Counted from the stretch's first letter, positions 9,767-18,219 are shown. The stretch is DNA of 64,000 nt from Frateuria flava (GCF_017837635.1 NZ_JAGJRS010000013.1:248001-312000), one strand, 5' to 3'. Notes: a model not told the origin generated them from the sequence alone. A program made the numbers and translations.

Positions 9767-11782
9767 CTACAGGCGCTGGCGCGACATGTTGCGCAGGCGC
9801 AGGGTGAAGGCCACGCCGCTGCCGTCTTCCAGGTTGCGCGCGCTGGCGTGCCCGCCGTGGCGTTCGGCGACCAGGCGCACTACGTAGAGCCCTAGTCCCA
9901 GGTGCGGCGCTTCGCCCGGGGTGGCCTTGTCGCGCAGGCTGACCAGCGAGTCGAACAGGCGCGCCTGCATCGCCGCCGGCAGGCCCGGGCCCTGGTTGGC
10001 GAGGGTGATCTCGGCGCCGTCATCGCAGGCGCTGAGGACCAGCCGCAACCAGCCGTCAGCCGGGGTGAACGAGAGGGCGTTGTCGAGCAGCTTGTCCAGC
10101 GCCTGGGCGAGCAGCTCCGGGGCGCAGTGCATCGGCAGCGGCGTGTCGGGCAGTTCGCAGGCCAGCGTGCGCGTGCCCACCAGCGGGCGGTAGGCCTCGG
10201 CGCAGCCGCGCACCACTTCGCGCAGGTCCACGTCCTCGGCTTCGGCGGCGGCGATCGCACGTTCCATGCGGCTGGCCTCGCTCATCGCGCGCACCAGCGT
10301 ACCCAGGCGGGCCACGCCATCGCGGGCGCGTTCCAGGTAGGGCCGCGCGTCGGGAGGCACCGGCGCATGGGCCTCCAGCGCGTGCTCCAGGTTGTCCAGC
10401 GAGCTCTTGACGATGGCCAGCGGCGTGTTGAGTTCGTGCGAGAGCTTGGAGGCCAGCGTGCGCAGGTAGTCGGTATAGCCCCCCACCGCCTCGAACAGGC
10501 GCTCGAAGCTGCGCGCCAGGTCGCCGATCTCGTCCGGCGCGGCGGTCAGCGGGAAACGCCCCTGGGCGAAAAGGCCGTCCAGACGTCCATCGGCCAGTTG
10601 TGCGCGCTCGGCCGCATCACGCAGGCGGCCCAGGCGCAGGCTCAGGCGCGTGGCAAACCAAAGCAAAATACCGCCGGCCACCAGCAGCACGCCGAAGCTG
10701 GTCAGCAGCAAGGTGAGCAGCGCGCGGTTGGCCAGCAACGGCACGGTGGTGCTGGCCTGTTCGAGCAGCAGCACGCCGCGTACCTGGCCGGGCGCGCCGA
10801 TCGGCACCGCCGCCGCCAGCACGACGCTGGCGCGGGTTTCACCGTCACGCCAGGCGGTAGCCGGATCGCCCGCGCGGGCACGGGTGATCTCCGGAAGGTC
10901 CAGGCGCGGGGCGTCCTGCGTCCACGGCGCGGCGTCCTCGACGGGATTGGCCAGCAGCGCGCGGTAGACCAGCGCGGCGAACCAGCCCGGCTGCGGACCA
11001 GCCGCCTGCAGGCGGCCGCTCTGCGCCAGCAGCCAGCCGGTCGGCGCCAGCACGCGGGCACGGGTGTCCTCCGGCGCCAGCCGGGCCAGTTCCTGCGCCA
11101 GCGCCGGGGAGTAGTGCCACAACGGGCGCAACTCGACTGCCAGCGGGTCGCCGCCGGCGGAGGCGTCGTACAGGCCCAGGCCGAGCCGGTCCACGATCAG
11201 CGGTCGCGGAAGGCGCAGCTCGAGGCGCCAGCCGCCGCCGTCCTCCTGCCACTGGCCGACCAGGCGGTCGGGCCAGTCGGCGACCGGCGGATCGAGCAGG
11301 CGTGCGGTGAAGGTGCCCGGCGCGGCGCTGGCCAGCAGGTAGCGCAGGTGCGTGTCGCCGCGTTGCAGTTCGAGGACGAGGTGATCGGCGTGCAGTGCGC
11401 CGGGATCGTCGGCATCGGCGCGGACCCGCTTGATGCCGCGTTGCTGCACGTAGAGATAGAGCCCACCGGCATCTTCCGCGAGCAGCACGCTGCCGCGCGG
11501 CCCGAGCGGCTGGCTCCAGGGCGTAAGGGGCGCCCAGTCGTCGCCGTAGCCATCGATCGTGATCGGCGTGCCGGCCTGCTCGACGTACCAGCCCTGCGGC
11601 TGCTGCGGCAGGGTGGCGCCGGTCGCCACCAGGCTGCGCGCCACCGCGCGCGCGGAGGCGGTGAGCGCCTGCGCCTGGCCTTCGCGCAGCAGGGTCTCCA
11701 TCTGCCGCACGTACAGCCAGCCGGCCACCGGCAGGGCCAGCGTGCACAGGGCGACCAGCAGCAGTTTGCGGCGCAGGTTCAT
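9767..11782 (-). CDS. Sensor histidine kinase (PdsS / dedicated sortase system type)
   Basis: A membrane-bound histidine kinase of 671 residues. It has an N-terminal membrane anchor (residues 8-25), a large periplasmic domain (about 30-345), a second membrane segment (LTLLLTSFGVLLVAGGILLW), a HAMP-like linker to about 425, the dimerisation helix with phospho-acceptor motif SHELNTP (His near 448), and an ATPase domain with LDKLLDNALSFTP and GLGLYVVR. The overall layout and the N-terminus resemble the family named 'proteobacterial dedicated sortase system histidine kinase'. It is the third gene of an operon with a response regulator and a small exported protein; its start is 27 bases after that protein's stop. 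No sortase or sortase substrate is in the window, so the signal is unknown. Confidence 0.85.
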   Translation of the reverse strand: MNLRRKLLLVALCTLALPVAGWLYVRQMETLLREGQAQALTASARAVARSLVATGATLPQQPQGWYVEQAGTPITIDGYGDDWAPLTPWSQPLGPRGSVLLAEDAGGLYLYVQQRGIKRVRADADDPGALHADHLVLELQRGDTHLRYLLASAAPGTFTARLLDPPVADWPDRLVGQWQEDGGGWRLELRLPRPLIVDRLGLGLYDASAGGDPLAVELRPLWHYSPALAQELARLAPEDTRARVLAPTGWLLAQSGRLQAAGPQPGWFAALVYRALLANPVEDAAPWTQDAPRLDLPEITRARAGDPATAWRDGETRASVVLAAAVPIGAPGQVRGVLLLEQASTTVPLLANRALLTLLLTSFGVLLVAGGILLWFATRLSLRLGRLRDAAERAQLADGRLDGLFAQGRFPLTAAPDEIGDLARSFERLFEAVGGYTDYLRTLASKLSHELNTPLAIVKSSLDNLEHALEAHAPVPPDARPYLERARDGVARLGTLVRAMSEASRMERAIAAAEAEDVDLREVVRGCAEAYRPLVGTRTLACELPDTPLPMHCAPELLAQALDKLLDNALSFTPADGWLRLVLSACDDGAEITLANQGPGLPAAMQARLFDSLVSLRDKATPGEAPHLGLGLYVVRLVAERHGGHASARNLEDGSGVAFTLRLRNMSRQRL

Positions 11783-11809
11783 CGCGCGAGCCTAGAGCGG
11801 AGCCGCGGC

Positions 11810-12367
11810 CTAGCGCGACGTCCCGGCCCGGTAGCGGGTGCCGACCACCACGCCCATGAAGGCTTCGAGCAGTGCGGCGCGCTGCGGGTCGGCGTCCTTG
11901 AAACTCATCGACCAGCTCAGGCGGATGCCGGCGCGCTTGCCCGGATCGCAGAAGACCACGGCATCGTCGACCTGGTCGCTGCCCTGGAACACCAGCGCCT
12001 CGCAGGGCATGCCCTGGTGGCGCACGGGAAAGCGCCCGACTTTTGCCGCCGGGTCGCGCTGCAGGTAGTGCTTGCGATCGGCATCGAGCTCGGCATCCAG
12101 GCTGGCGAGCTTGCGCGGCCAGACGTTGAGCACCATCACGCCATAAGGCTCGCCGGTCCACTCGCCTCGGTAAATGACTTCGGTGACGCCGATCGCGCGG
12201 GCGTAGGTGCAGCAATCGGCGGTCCAGCCCACCGGCGTGGGCGCGCGCAGGGTCCAGCCGGGAATGGCACCGTCGGGCTTGCCTGTGGCGGTCGCCTCGC
12301 CCGGGACGTCGGCGGCAGCGGCCGCGCCTGCGAAAACCAGCAACAGGACAACGAGCAGGCGCTTCAC
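11810..12367 (-). CDS. Exported protein between regulator and kinase genes
   Basis: A 185-residue protein starting at GTG with a clear signal peptide (VKRLLVVLLLVFAGAAAAAD). The mature part has cysteines at about residues 52-53, 121 and 140 and no motif I recognise. The GTG overlaps the response-regulator stop codon (GTGA), which both fixes the start and argues for translational coupling. Placed between a response regulator and its sensor kinase, it could be a periplasmic accessory or a modulator of the sensor, but that is inference from position only. Confidence 0.8.
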   Translation of the reverse strand: MKRLLVVLLLVFAGAAAAADVPGEATATGKPDGAIPGWTLRAPTPVGWTADCCTYARAIGVTEVIYRGEWTGEPYGVMVLNVWPRKLASLDAELDADRKHYLQRDPAAKVGRFPVRHQGMPCEALVFQGSDQVDDAVVFCDPGKRAGIRLSWSMSFKDADPQRAALLEAFMGVVVGTRYRAGTSR

Positions 12368-13053
12368 GGCTTCCACCGGTAACCCACGCCGTGCACGGTT
12401 TCGATCGCGTCGAAGTCCGGCGCCACCGCGACGAACTTCTTGCGGATGCGCTTGATGTGCGAGGTGATGGTGGCGTCGTCCACCACCAGTTCGGCCTCGC
12501 GCATCAGCTGGTCGCGGTTCTTCACATGGCCGGGGAAGCGCACCAGCGTGTGCACCATCCAGAACTCGGTGACGGTGAGCGGGATCTCCGCGTCGTTCCA
12601 GGTGATGCGCATGCGCTCGGACTCGAGTTTGAGCGGCCCGTGCGCGATCACCGTTTCGCTGGAGGCGGGCACCTTCAGCGATTCGATCCGCCGGAACAGC
12701 GCCGCGATGCGCGCGGCGAGCTGGTGCAGGCTGGTGTCCTTGGACAGGTAGTCGTCGGCGCCCAGGCGCAGCCCGGATATCACGTCGAAATCCGAGTCGC
12801 GCGCGGTGAGGAAGATGATCGGCAGCGTGGCCGATTTCGCGCGCAGCTCGCGGCACAGATCGAAGCCGCCTTCGGGCTCGTCGCCCAGGCCGATGTCGAT
12901 GATCACCAGTTCCGGCAGTTTCATGCCGAAGGCGGTGGACGCCTCCTGCCGCGAGCCGTAGCCGCGCGTGTCGTAACCGAAGCGGGTGAGCGCCTCGACG
13001 TAGTTGGCGCGGATGAGCGGTTCGTCTTCGACGATAGCAATGCTGCGGCCCAT
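12364..13053 (-). CDS. OmpR-type response regulator (PdsR / dedicated sortase system type)
   Basis: A 229-residue transcription regulator. The receiver domain (1-120) has the acidic pair (VEDE), the phospho-acceptor in LVIIDIGLGDEPEGG near residue 55 and the conserved lysine in YLSKD. The C-terminal winged helix (about 135-229) has the typical TVTEFWMVHTLVRFPGHV and TITSHIKRIRKKF. The insertion GLGDEPEGGFDLCREL after the phospho-acceptor and the whole winged helix match the 'proteobacterial dedicated sortase system response regulator' type. The ATG at 13053 follows a GGGAGA ribosome-binding site. It heads the operon with the exported protein and the histidine kinase. Confidence 0.9.
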   Translation of the reverse strand: MGRSIAIVEDEPLIRANYVEALTRFGYDTRGYGSRQEASTAFGMKLPELVIIDIGLGDEPEGGFDLCRELRAKSATLPIIFLTARDSDFDVISGLRLGADDYLSKDTSLHQLAARIAALFRRIESLKVPASSETVIAHGPLKLESERMRITWNDAEIPLTVTEFWMVHTLVRFPGHVKNRDQLMREAELVVDDATITSHIKRIRKKFVAVAPDFDAIETVHGVGYRWKP

Positions 13054-13224
13054 GGCGATCAGTCTCCCTGTGGTGGCGCGCAGCGTGCTATGCGCATCGC
13101 CGCGACGCAAGGAGCCTGGCGCGACTGCCCGCGTTTTGCCCGATCCGGTCCGCGCTTCGCCCGGTCGATGCCGCGGCGCGCGCCCGGCAGGGCGGTTCCA
13201 TGGAGCCGTCACCGGAGAGATGCC

Positions 13225-13341
13225 ATGAGCAGCACCACCGCCAAACCCGACTCCAACGCCGAACTGCGCCACTTCGAACCCCTGCGCGTGGTGCTGGCCC
13301 TGGGCGCCCTGCTGCTGGGGCTGGTGATGAGCATCCACTAA
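13225..13341 (+). CDS. Small single-pass membrane protein (38 aa)
   Basis: The short frame MSSTTAKPDSNAELRHFEPL is followed by one hydrophobic segment (LRVVLALGALLLGLVMSI). A ribosome-binding site GGAGAGA lies 7 bases before the ATG and the next small gene begins 13 bases after the stop. No family recognised. The good ribosome-binding site, the membrane helix and the terminator after the pair support a real gene. Confidence 0.6.
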   Translation: MSSTTAKPDSNAELRHFEPLRVVLALGALLLGLVMSIH

Positions 13342-13354
13342 AGGAGATGGCGCC

Positions 13355-13468
13355 ATGAGCTCCGATGATGTCGACCCGTTTGCCGTGGAAGGCGTCGAGG
13401 CACCCGTCGCGCAGGGAAGCGCGGCGGGTGCGGGCCAGGAGCCGGATCCGGACTGGCGACCGCTCTGA
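13355..13468 (+). CDS. Small acidic protein (37 aa)
   Basis: The frame starts MSSDDVDPFAVEGVEAPVAQ and ends DPDWRPL, is strongly acidic and has no membrane segment. AAGGAGATG, a strong ribosome-binding site, lies just before the ATG, 13 bases behind the preceding tiny gene, so the two form one transcript that ends at the terminator at 13516. No family recognised. Confidence 0.55.
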   Translation: MSSDDVDPFAVEGVEAPVAQGSAAGAGQEPDPDWRPL

Positions 13469-13515
13469 CGCACCGCGGGACGCTGCAACGCCCCTCCGTT
13501 AGCCAGCCGTTCCTT

Positions 13516-13541
13516 TCCCCTCCTTGCGAGGGGATTTTTTT
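13516..13541 (+). terminator. Rho-independent terminator after the two small genes
   Basis: A stem of CCCCTC and GAGGGG with a short CTTGC loop is followed by a run of seven T on the plus strand. It fits as the end of the transcript carrying the two small plus-strand genes. The Sel1-like gene on the other strand ends further on at 13673. Confidence 0.8.
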
Positions 13542-13672
13542 GCACTGTTCAACCAGCGACGCGCCTCCAGCCGTTCACGATGGAGGCTTCTTCAGAAGTG
13601 CCCGAAGCCGTCGCCGCCACGAAGCGAGGGAGTCCACCGCATCACCGGGACTTTCCCAGGAATTCTGCAAGG

Positions 13673-14449
13673 CTATGGCTCGGCCTGATCGCGAACCGGC
13701 GAGAGCGGACCCACGGTGACGTGTCCTTCCAGGCCCTCGAACAAGCTGCCGGCAAAGCCGTCCAGACGATGGACCACAACGCTGGCCTGTGCCCCACCCG
13801 GGCAGCCGGTGGAGAGCTGGAATGGCGAGAGGGTGGTATCACGGGACGGCGTGGGAATGGGTGCGATGTCGCGTTGCGTGAGGCCGGCAATGCAGACCTG
13901 GCGACCGGACGTCTGCAGGCCGGCCAGCCGGTCGCGTTCATGCCGGTAACGCCGCTCGGCACGCCGGGCGGCACGGGCATCGCCGTAGGTGGGCAGCATC
14001 GCCCTCCACAGACGGCCGGCCTGGACCTGCTCCGCCGGCGTGGCCTGCTGCCAGGCCGAACGCAGCACGGCCTGATAGTTGGGGTCACGACGCTCGGCTG
14101 CCAGTCCGAGCCAGGCCAGTCCCCGCGCCCGGTCGCGCGCGACGATGTCACCGTTGAAGTAGCCGACCCCCAGCGTGAACTGTGCCGGCTTGCTGCCCCA
14201 GGCGGCCGCCAGCTTGAGCATGCCCACGCCGCTGGCGTCGCGGTGGTTGGCCAGGTCACGGGCGCCCACGCAGTAGTAGTAGACGCCGGGAAGGAAGCGC
14301 TCCAGCCCCGGCGCACAGCCGAGTTTGCCGAGCTCGGCCAGGGTGATCGGCGCCTCCGCGCCCGTGCTGGCCGGCGGGGTCGGCGCGCCGGCGCGCGCGA
14401 CCTGGGCGGCGAGCCCGAAAACGAGGCAAAACAGCAGGTTCCGTGCCAT
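13673..14449 (-). CDS. Exported Sel1/TPR-like repeat protein
   Basis: A 258-residue protein with a signal peptide (MARNLLFCLVFGLAAQVARA). Residues about 60-140 contain helical repeats of the Sel1 type: SGVGMLKLAAAWGSKPAQFTLGVGYFNGD and then DRARGLAWLGLAAERRDPNYQA, where the A-x-G-x-x-x-L-G-x-x-Y pattern is recognisable. The C-terminal part is unassigned and contains two cysteines. Sel1 repeats mediate protein contacts in the periplasm. The ATG at 14449 is fixed by the signal peptide, and a possible GGAGAC lies upstream. The gene stands alone. Confidence 0.8.
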   Translation of the reverse strand: MARNLLFCLVFGLAAQVARAGAPTPPASTGAEAPITLAELGKLGCAPGLERFLPGVYYYCVGARDLANHRDASGVGMLKLAAAWGSKPAQFTLGVGYFNGDIVARDRARGLAWLGLAAERRDPNYQAVLRSAWQQATPAEQVQAGRLWRAMLPTYGDARAARRAERRYRHERDRLAGLQTSGRQVCIAGLTQRDIAPIPTPSRDTTLSPFQLSTGCPGGAQASVVVHRLDGFAGSLFEGLEGHVTVGPLSPVRDQAEP

Positions 14450-14729
14450 CGTCCGTGTCTCCTTGTGACTGCACCCTCGCCGGCCCAGTGTGATGGAAAC
14501 GTGGCGCCCGGCCCGAGGCACGGGTCGAAATTTTTTTGCTCCGGGCGCGGAACCAACCGCCGACGGGCGGGTCTTGCTGTAGTGGCGGGCGTCGTCCATT
14601 GCCGTGGATACGCCGCCGCCTTCCGGCGGTGGCGTCCAGGCGCCCGCTCTGGTGGACTCCTCAACGCGTCCCATTCCGACGACGCTTTTATCCCGGTGCA
14701 GGACCTGCGCCGGGATTTTTCTTTGTGGG
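14450..14729. other. Intergenic region with no protein gene; possible small RNA
   Basis: This 280-base stretch lies between the Sel1-like gene and the end of rpe, both on the minus strand. I see no credible coding frame. It holds a GC-rich palindrome (CGCCGCCTTCCGGCGG near 14611) and finishes with a strong plus-strand terminator, although no plus-strand gene lies upstream for more than 1 kb, which suggests an untranslated transcript. Confidence 0.4.
14691..14720 (+). terminator. Strong Rho-independent terminator with no upstream gene
   Basis: TCCCGG-t-GCAGG and CCTGC-g-CCGGGA form an 11-pair stem with a single-base loop, followed by TTTTTCTTT on the plus strand. Read from the minus strand it lacks a T tract after the stem (TAAAAG), so it does not suit rpe, which ends at 14730. 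Confidence 0.75.
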
Positions 14730-15398
14730 TCAGGTGATCGCCTGACGCATGGCAGCGATCATCTGCGCGTAGTCCGGCGCACCGAAAATGGCCGAGCCCG
14801 CCACGAACGTGTCGGCGCCTGCCGCGGCGATCTCGCCGATGTTCGCGGCGCTCACGCCGCCGTCGACTTCCAGCCGGATCGCGCGGCCGCTCTCGTCGAT
14901 GCGTCGGCGCACCTCGCGCAGCTTGGCAAGCGCCTCCGGGATGAACTTCTGCCCGCCGAACCCGGGGTTGACCGACATGATCAGCACCAGGTCGAGCTTG
15001 TCGAGCACGTGGTCCAGCCAGTTGAGCGGCGTGGCCGGGTTGAACACCAGGCCAGCCTGGCAGCCGGCGTCGCGGATCACGCCGAGGGTGCGGTCGACGT
15101 GTTCGCTGGCTTCCGGGTGAAAGCTGATCAGGCTGGCGCCCGCCTTGGCGAAATCCGGCGCGATGCGGTCGACCGGCCTGACCATCAGGTGCACGTCGAT
15201 CGGCGCGCTGATGCCGTAGTCGCGCAGGGCCTTGAGCACCATCGGTCCCATGGTGAGGTTGGGCACGTAGTGGTTGTCCATCACGTCGAAGTGCACCCAG
15301 TCGCCACCGGCGGCGAGCACCCGGGCGGTGTCCTCGCCCAGCCGGGCGAAGTCGGCGGAGAGGATGGAAGGGGCGATGACGGGGGGCTGTTTGCTCAT
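14730..15398 (-). CDS. rpe: Ribulose-phosphate 3-epimerase
   Basis: Rpe interconverts ribulose 5-phosphate and xylulose 5-phosphate in the pentose phosphate pathway. The 222-residue product is full length and has the TIM-barrel signatures: [16 protein letters not shown] at the N-terminus, [17 protein letters not shown] (metal-binding Asp and His), [15 protein letters not shown], and the phosphate-binding EVDGGVS and VAGSAIF. The ATG at 15398 gives the standard N-terminus. The sequence just before it is one arm of a perfect 30-bp inverted repeat, and I see no normal ribosome-binding site there. Rpe follows djlA on the same strand across a 145-base gap. Confidence 0.97.
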   Translation of the reverse strand: MSKQPPVIAPSILSADFARLGEDTARVLAAGGDWVHFDVMDNHYVPNLTMGPMVLKALRDYGISAPIDVHLMVRPVDRIAPDFAKAGASLISFHPEASEHVDRTLGVIRDAGCQAGLVFNPATPLNWLDHVLDKLDLVLIMSVNPGFGGQKFIPEALAKLREVRRRIDESGRAIRLEVDGGVSAANIGEIAAAGADTFVAGSAIFGAPDYAQMIAAMRQAIT

Positions 15399-15402
15399 GG
15401 GG

Positions 15403-15543
15403 CGGGATTCGGGAGTCGGGATTCGGGATTCGGGGCCGGGAGTCGCCAGCCTGGATTCGGGTTTGCGCTCGGACAAGAGTAGCCGCATCAAGGCGTGAGG
15501 GCCCCGGTGACAACGAATCCCGAATCCCGACTCCCGAATCCCG
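15403..15543. repeat. Perfect 30-bp inverted repeat between djlA and rpe
   Basis: Positions 15403-15432 (CGGGATTCGGGAGTC then two GGGATTCG units) are the exact reverse complement of 15514-15543. About 80 bases separate the arms, and another GGATTCGGG unit lies at 15453-15461. One arm ends at the djlA stop codon and the other begins 4 bases before the rpe start. The unit GGGATTCGGGA is internally iterated. Confidence 0.85.
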
Positions 15544-16347
15544 CTATTTGAAACCTTTCTCGGCCTTGATGCGCTCGTATGCCGCGTTGATCTCGCTCGC
15601 GCGGGATTCGGCGCGCTTGCGCATGTCCTCGGGCAGGTCGCCCAGGCGGTCGGGATGGTGTTCGGAGATCAGCTTGCGGTAGGCGCGCTTGATGGCGCGC
15701 TCGTCGGCGCTGCGGGTGATGCCCAGTACCGTGTACGGGTCGGGTCCGTGCGTATTGCGGTGCGGCGGCACGTAACCACCGCCGCCGGGCCCGCGCCGGC
15801 GGTCGCCCGCGGCGGCGTTCCAGGCGTAGCCCTTCATCGCCATCAGCGCCATCAGTTCCATGTCGCTGATGCGCAGGGCGAACGCGAGCTGGCGCAGGAT
15901 CGCCATCTTTTCCGGCGGCGGGTTGCCTTCGGCGAGCACCGTCTCGATCACCACGTCCAGCACCGGGAAGGCGTGGTCGCGGCGCATGCCCACCCACTGG
16001 CGCAGGCCGTCGATCGCGGGGGTGACGTCAAACTCCGGCTGCTTGCCGCGGTTGAAGCTGGCGATGGCCTGGCGGCGCTGCTCGTCGATCAGGCCCATGC
16101 GGGTCATCATGCGTTCGGCCACCGCGATCTCCGCCTCGGACACGCGTCCGTCCGACTTGGCGACCGCGCCGAGCAGGGCGAACAGCGGGCCGTACAGGCC
16201 ATCCATCTGCGGCGCCGCGCGGTAGCGCTGGCTCTGGCGCAGGCTGTCGATGACGAAGCCGATCACCGCGCCGACGATGGCACCAGGCAGGCCGTGGCCG
16301 AGGATCAGGCCGACGAACGCCAGGATCAGCGTGGAGGAAAGGTTCAT
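15544..16347 (-). CDS. djlA: Membrane-anchored co-chaperone DjlA
   Basis: A 267-residue type III membrane J-protein that stimulates DnaK. Residues 1-30 form a glycine-rich membrane segment ([17 protein letters not shown]), residues about 45-165 a TerB-like helical domain ([20 protein letters not shown]), and 203-267 a C-terminal J domain with the HPD triad at 231-233 (EHHPDR). Length matches E. coli DjlA (271). The ATG at 16347 overlaps the stop codon of the upstream cytochrome gene (ATGA), so the pair is coupled. In other organisms DjlA acts in envelope stress signalling; that role is not shown here. Confidence 0.92.
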   Translation of the reverse strand: MNLSSTLILAFVGLILGHGLPGAIVGAVIGFVIDSLRQSQRYRAAPQMDGLYGPLFALLGAVAKSDGRVSEAEIAVAERMMTRMGLIDEQRRQAIASFNRGKQPEFDVTPAIDGLRQWVGMRRDHAFPVLDVVIETVLAEGNPPPEKMAILRQLAFALRISDMELMALMAMKGYAWNAAAGDRRRGPGGGGYVPPHRNTHGPDPYTVLGITRSADERAIKRAYRKLISEHHPDRLGDLPEDMRKRAESRASEINAAYERIKAEKGFK

Positions 16348-16661
16348 GGCTGCGCCTGCGGCGCCGGCGCCTGCGCGCTGTACCAGCGCGCCAGCGCGTC
16401 CAGCTCGGCGTCGCTGACCGGGCCGACCGCCGCGCGCATCACCGCCGCGTCGCGGCGGCCGTCGCGGTACTGCGCCAGCGCGTTGCGCAGGTAGTCCAGC
16501 CGCTGCCCGGCCAGGTTCGGCGCACCGGGCATCTGCGCGATGCCGATCTCGCCGTGGCAGGCGGCGCACAGGCCCAGGCGGGCTGGACGGGCGGGGCCGG
16601 CGGCAAAGGCTGGCAGGGCGGCGGCCAGGAGCGCCGCGAACAGGACGAGTCGCATCGGCAA
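16344..16661 (-). CDS. Small periplasmic class I cytochrome c
   Basis: A 105-residue protein with a signal peptide (about residues 1-21) and one haem c site CAACH at residues 32-36. A methionine in DAAVMRAAVG is the likely sixth ligand and the C-terminus has the usual DAELDALARWYSAQ helix, so it resembles cytochrome c553/c4-like single-haem electron carriers. Two starts are possible, MPMRL (used here) and MRL 6 bases later. It overlaps djlA by 4 bases. Its electron-transfer partner is not in the window. Confidence 0.88.
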   Translation of the reverse strand: MPMRLVLFAALLAAALPAFAAGPARPARLGLCAACHGEIGIAQMPGAPNLAGQRLDYLRNALAQYRDGRRDAAVMRAAVGPVSDAELDALARWYSAQAPAPQAQP

Positions 16662-16756
16662 GGCGTGGGGCGAGATGGGTTCCCGGGAAGCGCGATTCTA
16701 GCAGCGCGGCACCGCGGGCCTCGGCAACCGTGGCGGACCTGCGCCCAACACCCGCG

Positions 16757-16784
16757 ATGGCGGGCGGAAGCCCACCCCACGGCG
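16757..16784. repeat. Degenerate half of REP family A
   Basis: GGCGGGCGGAAGCCCACCCCACG resembles one arm of the palindrome seen at 18630, but the second arm is missing. It lies just upstream of the purC promoter. Confidence 0.4.
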
Positions 16785-16790
16785 ACTCGC

Positions 16791-16796
16791 TAGAAT
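16791..16796 (+). promoter_or_regulatory. Probable -10 box of purC
   Basis: TAGAAT stands 35 bases before the purC start. The same TAGAAT occurs before dinB, suggesting a common -10 form in this genome. I do not see a convincing -35 box. Confidence 0.4.
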
Positions 16797-16830
16797 AGGC
16801 CGCTTCCCACCTCCGACGGCGGATCGTCCC

Positions 16831-17727
16831 GTGCCCACCACCCTGCTGCAATCGAACCTGCCCGGCCTGGACCTGATCCATCGCGGCAAGGTGCGCGATG
16901 TCTACGCACTGTCCGACGACCGCCTGCTGATCGTCGCCACCGACCGCCTGTCCGCCTTCGACGTGGTGCTGCCCGACCCGATCCCCGGCAAGGGCGAGAT
17001 GCTCACCCAGATCTCCAACTTCTGGTTCGACAAGACCGCGCACATCATCCCCAACCACCTGCTGCAGGTGCCGCTGGGCGAGGTCCTGCCCGAGGGCACC
17101 GACCTGTCGCTCTACGCCGGCCGCGCGGTGGTCACGCGGCGGCTGAAGCCGGTGCCGGTCGAGGCGATCGCGCGCGGCTACATCATCGGTTCGGGCTGGA
17201 AGGACTACCAGGCCACCGGCACCCTCTGCGGCATCGCGCTGCCGCGCGGACTAAAGCAGGCGCAACAGTTGCCCGAACCGATCTTCACCCCCTCGACCAA
17301 GGCCGCGGTGGGCGACCACGACGAGAACGTGAGCTTCGACGCGGTGGTGAACGCGGTCGGCCGCGAGCTGGCCGAGCAAGTGCGCGACGCGACCCTGGCT
17401 ATCTACCGCTGGGCGGCCGACTACGCGGCCGACCGCGGCATCATCATCGCCGACACCAAGTTCGAGTTCGGCACCGACGCCGACGGCAAGCTGTACGTGA
17501 TGGACGAGATGCTCACGCCCGATTCGTCGCGCTTCTGGCCGGCCGACGAGTACCGCACCGGGATCAGCCCGCCGAGCTACGACAAGCAGTTCGTGCGCGA
17601 CTATCTGGAGACGCTCGAATGGAACAAGAAGGCCCCCGGCCCGAAGGTGCCCGCCGAGGTGATCGAGCGCACCCGCGCCAAGTACGCCGAGGCGCTGGAG
17701 CGGCTGGCCGGCATCCGGCTCGACTGA
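16831..17727 (+). CDS. purC: Phosphoribosylaminoimidazole-succinocarboxamide synthase
   Basis: PurC joins aspartate to CAIR, an ATP-dependent step of purine synthesis. At 298 residues it belongs to the longer PurC form (E. coli has 237). Motifs in order: [10 protein letters not shown] at the ATP site, [56 protein letters not shown] and [14 protein letters not shown]. The start is GTG. The gene has its own TAGAAT-type promoter 35 bases upstream, and it is followed 21 bases later by the DUF962 gene, so those may be cotranscribed. Confidence 0.96.
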   Translation: MPTTLLQSNLPGLDLIHRGKVRDVYALSDDRLLIVATDRLSAFDVVLPDPIPGKGEMLTQISNFWFDKTAHIIPNHLLQVPLGEVLPEGTDLSLYAGRAVVTRRLKPVPVEAIARGYIIGSGWKDYQATGTLCGIALPRGLKQAQQLPEPIFTPSTKAAVGDHDENVSFDAVVNAVGRELAEQVRDATLAIYRWAADYAADRGIIIADTKFEFGTDADGKLYVMDEMLTPDSSRFWPADEYRTGISPPSYDKQFVRDYLETLEWNKKAPGPKVPAEVIERTRAKYAEALERLAGIRLD

Positions 17728-17748
17728 TCCGCTGACGAGGATGAACCG

Positions 17749-18219
17749 ATGCGCACGATGCAAAGCTGGCTCGACGGCTACAGCGCCGACCACCGCAACC
17801 GGGTCAACCAGGTGATCCACTGGATCTGCGTGCCGCCGATCGTGTGGACCGTGGTGGCGCTGCTGTGGACCGTGCCGGTGCCCAGCGCCTTCCTGAAGCC
17901 GGGCGCATGGGCCGTGTTCGCGATGGTGCTGGCGTTCGCCTGGTACTGGAAGCACTCGCACCGCCTTGGTGGCGCGCTGCTGGTCGCCTTCGTCGTGCTG
18001 GCGCTGTTCACCGCGTGGCTGTTCGACGTACTTGGCCCGGTGCGGCTGCGCTGGGTCGCGCTCGCGGTGTTCGTGCTGGCGTGGATCGGCCAGTTCGTGG
18101 GCCACAAGTTCGAGGGCCATCGGCCCAGTTTCCTCACCGACCTGTCCTATCTGCTGGTCGGCCCGGCCTGGCTGATGGAGAAGTTCCTGCGCCGGCTCGG
18201 CTTCAAGGCCCACGACTAG
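17749..18219 (+). CDS. DUF962/Mpo1-like membrane protein
   Basis: A 156-residue membrane protein with four hydrophobic segments. The conserved family residues are visible: HRNRVNQVIHWICVPP near the N-terminus and WIGQFVGHKFEGHRPSFLTD in the C-terminal half. The yeast relative Mpo1 is an Fe(II)-dependent dioxygenase acting on 2-hydroxy fatty acids; the bacterial role is not established. The stop codon is immediately followed by the next ATG, so these two membrane genes are coupled. Confidence 0.88.
   Translation: MRTMQSWLDGYSADHRNRVNQVIHWICVPPIVWTVVALLWTVPVPSAFLKPGAWAVFAMVLAFAWYWKHSHRLGGALLVAFVVLALFTAWLFDVLGPVRLRWVALAVFVLAWIGQFVGHKFEGHRPSFLTDLSYLLVGPAWLMEKFLRRLGFKAHD

Noticed and set aside
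13580-14737. A 385-codon plus-strand frame over the Sel1-like gene.
   Set aside because: The minus-strand frame has a signal peptide and Sel1 pattern; the plus frame has no recognisable feature and runs through a terminator.
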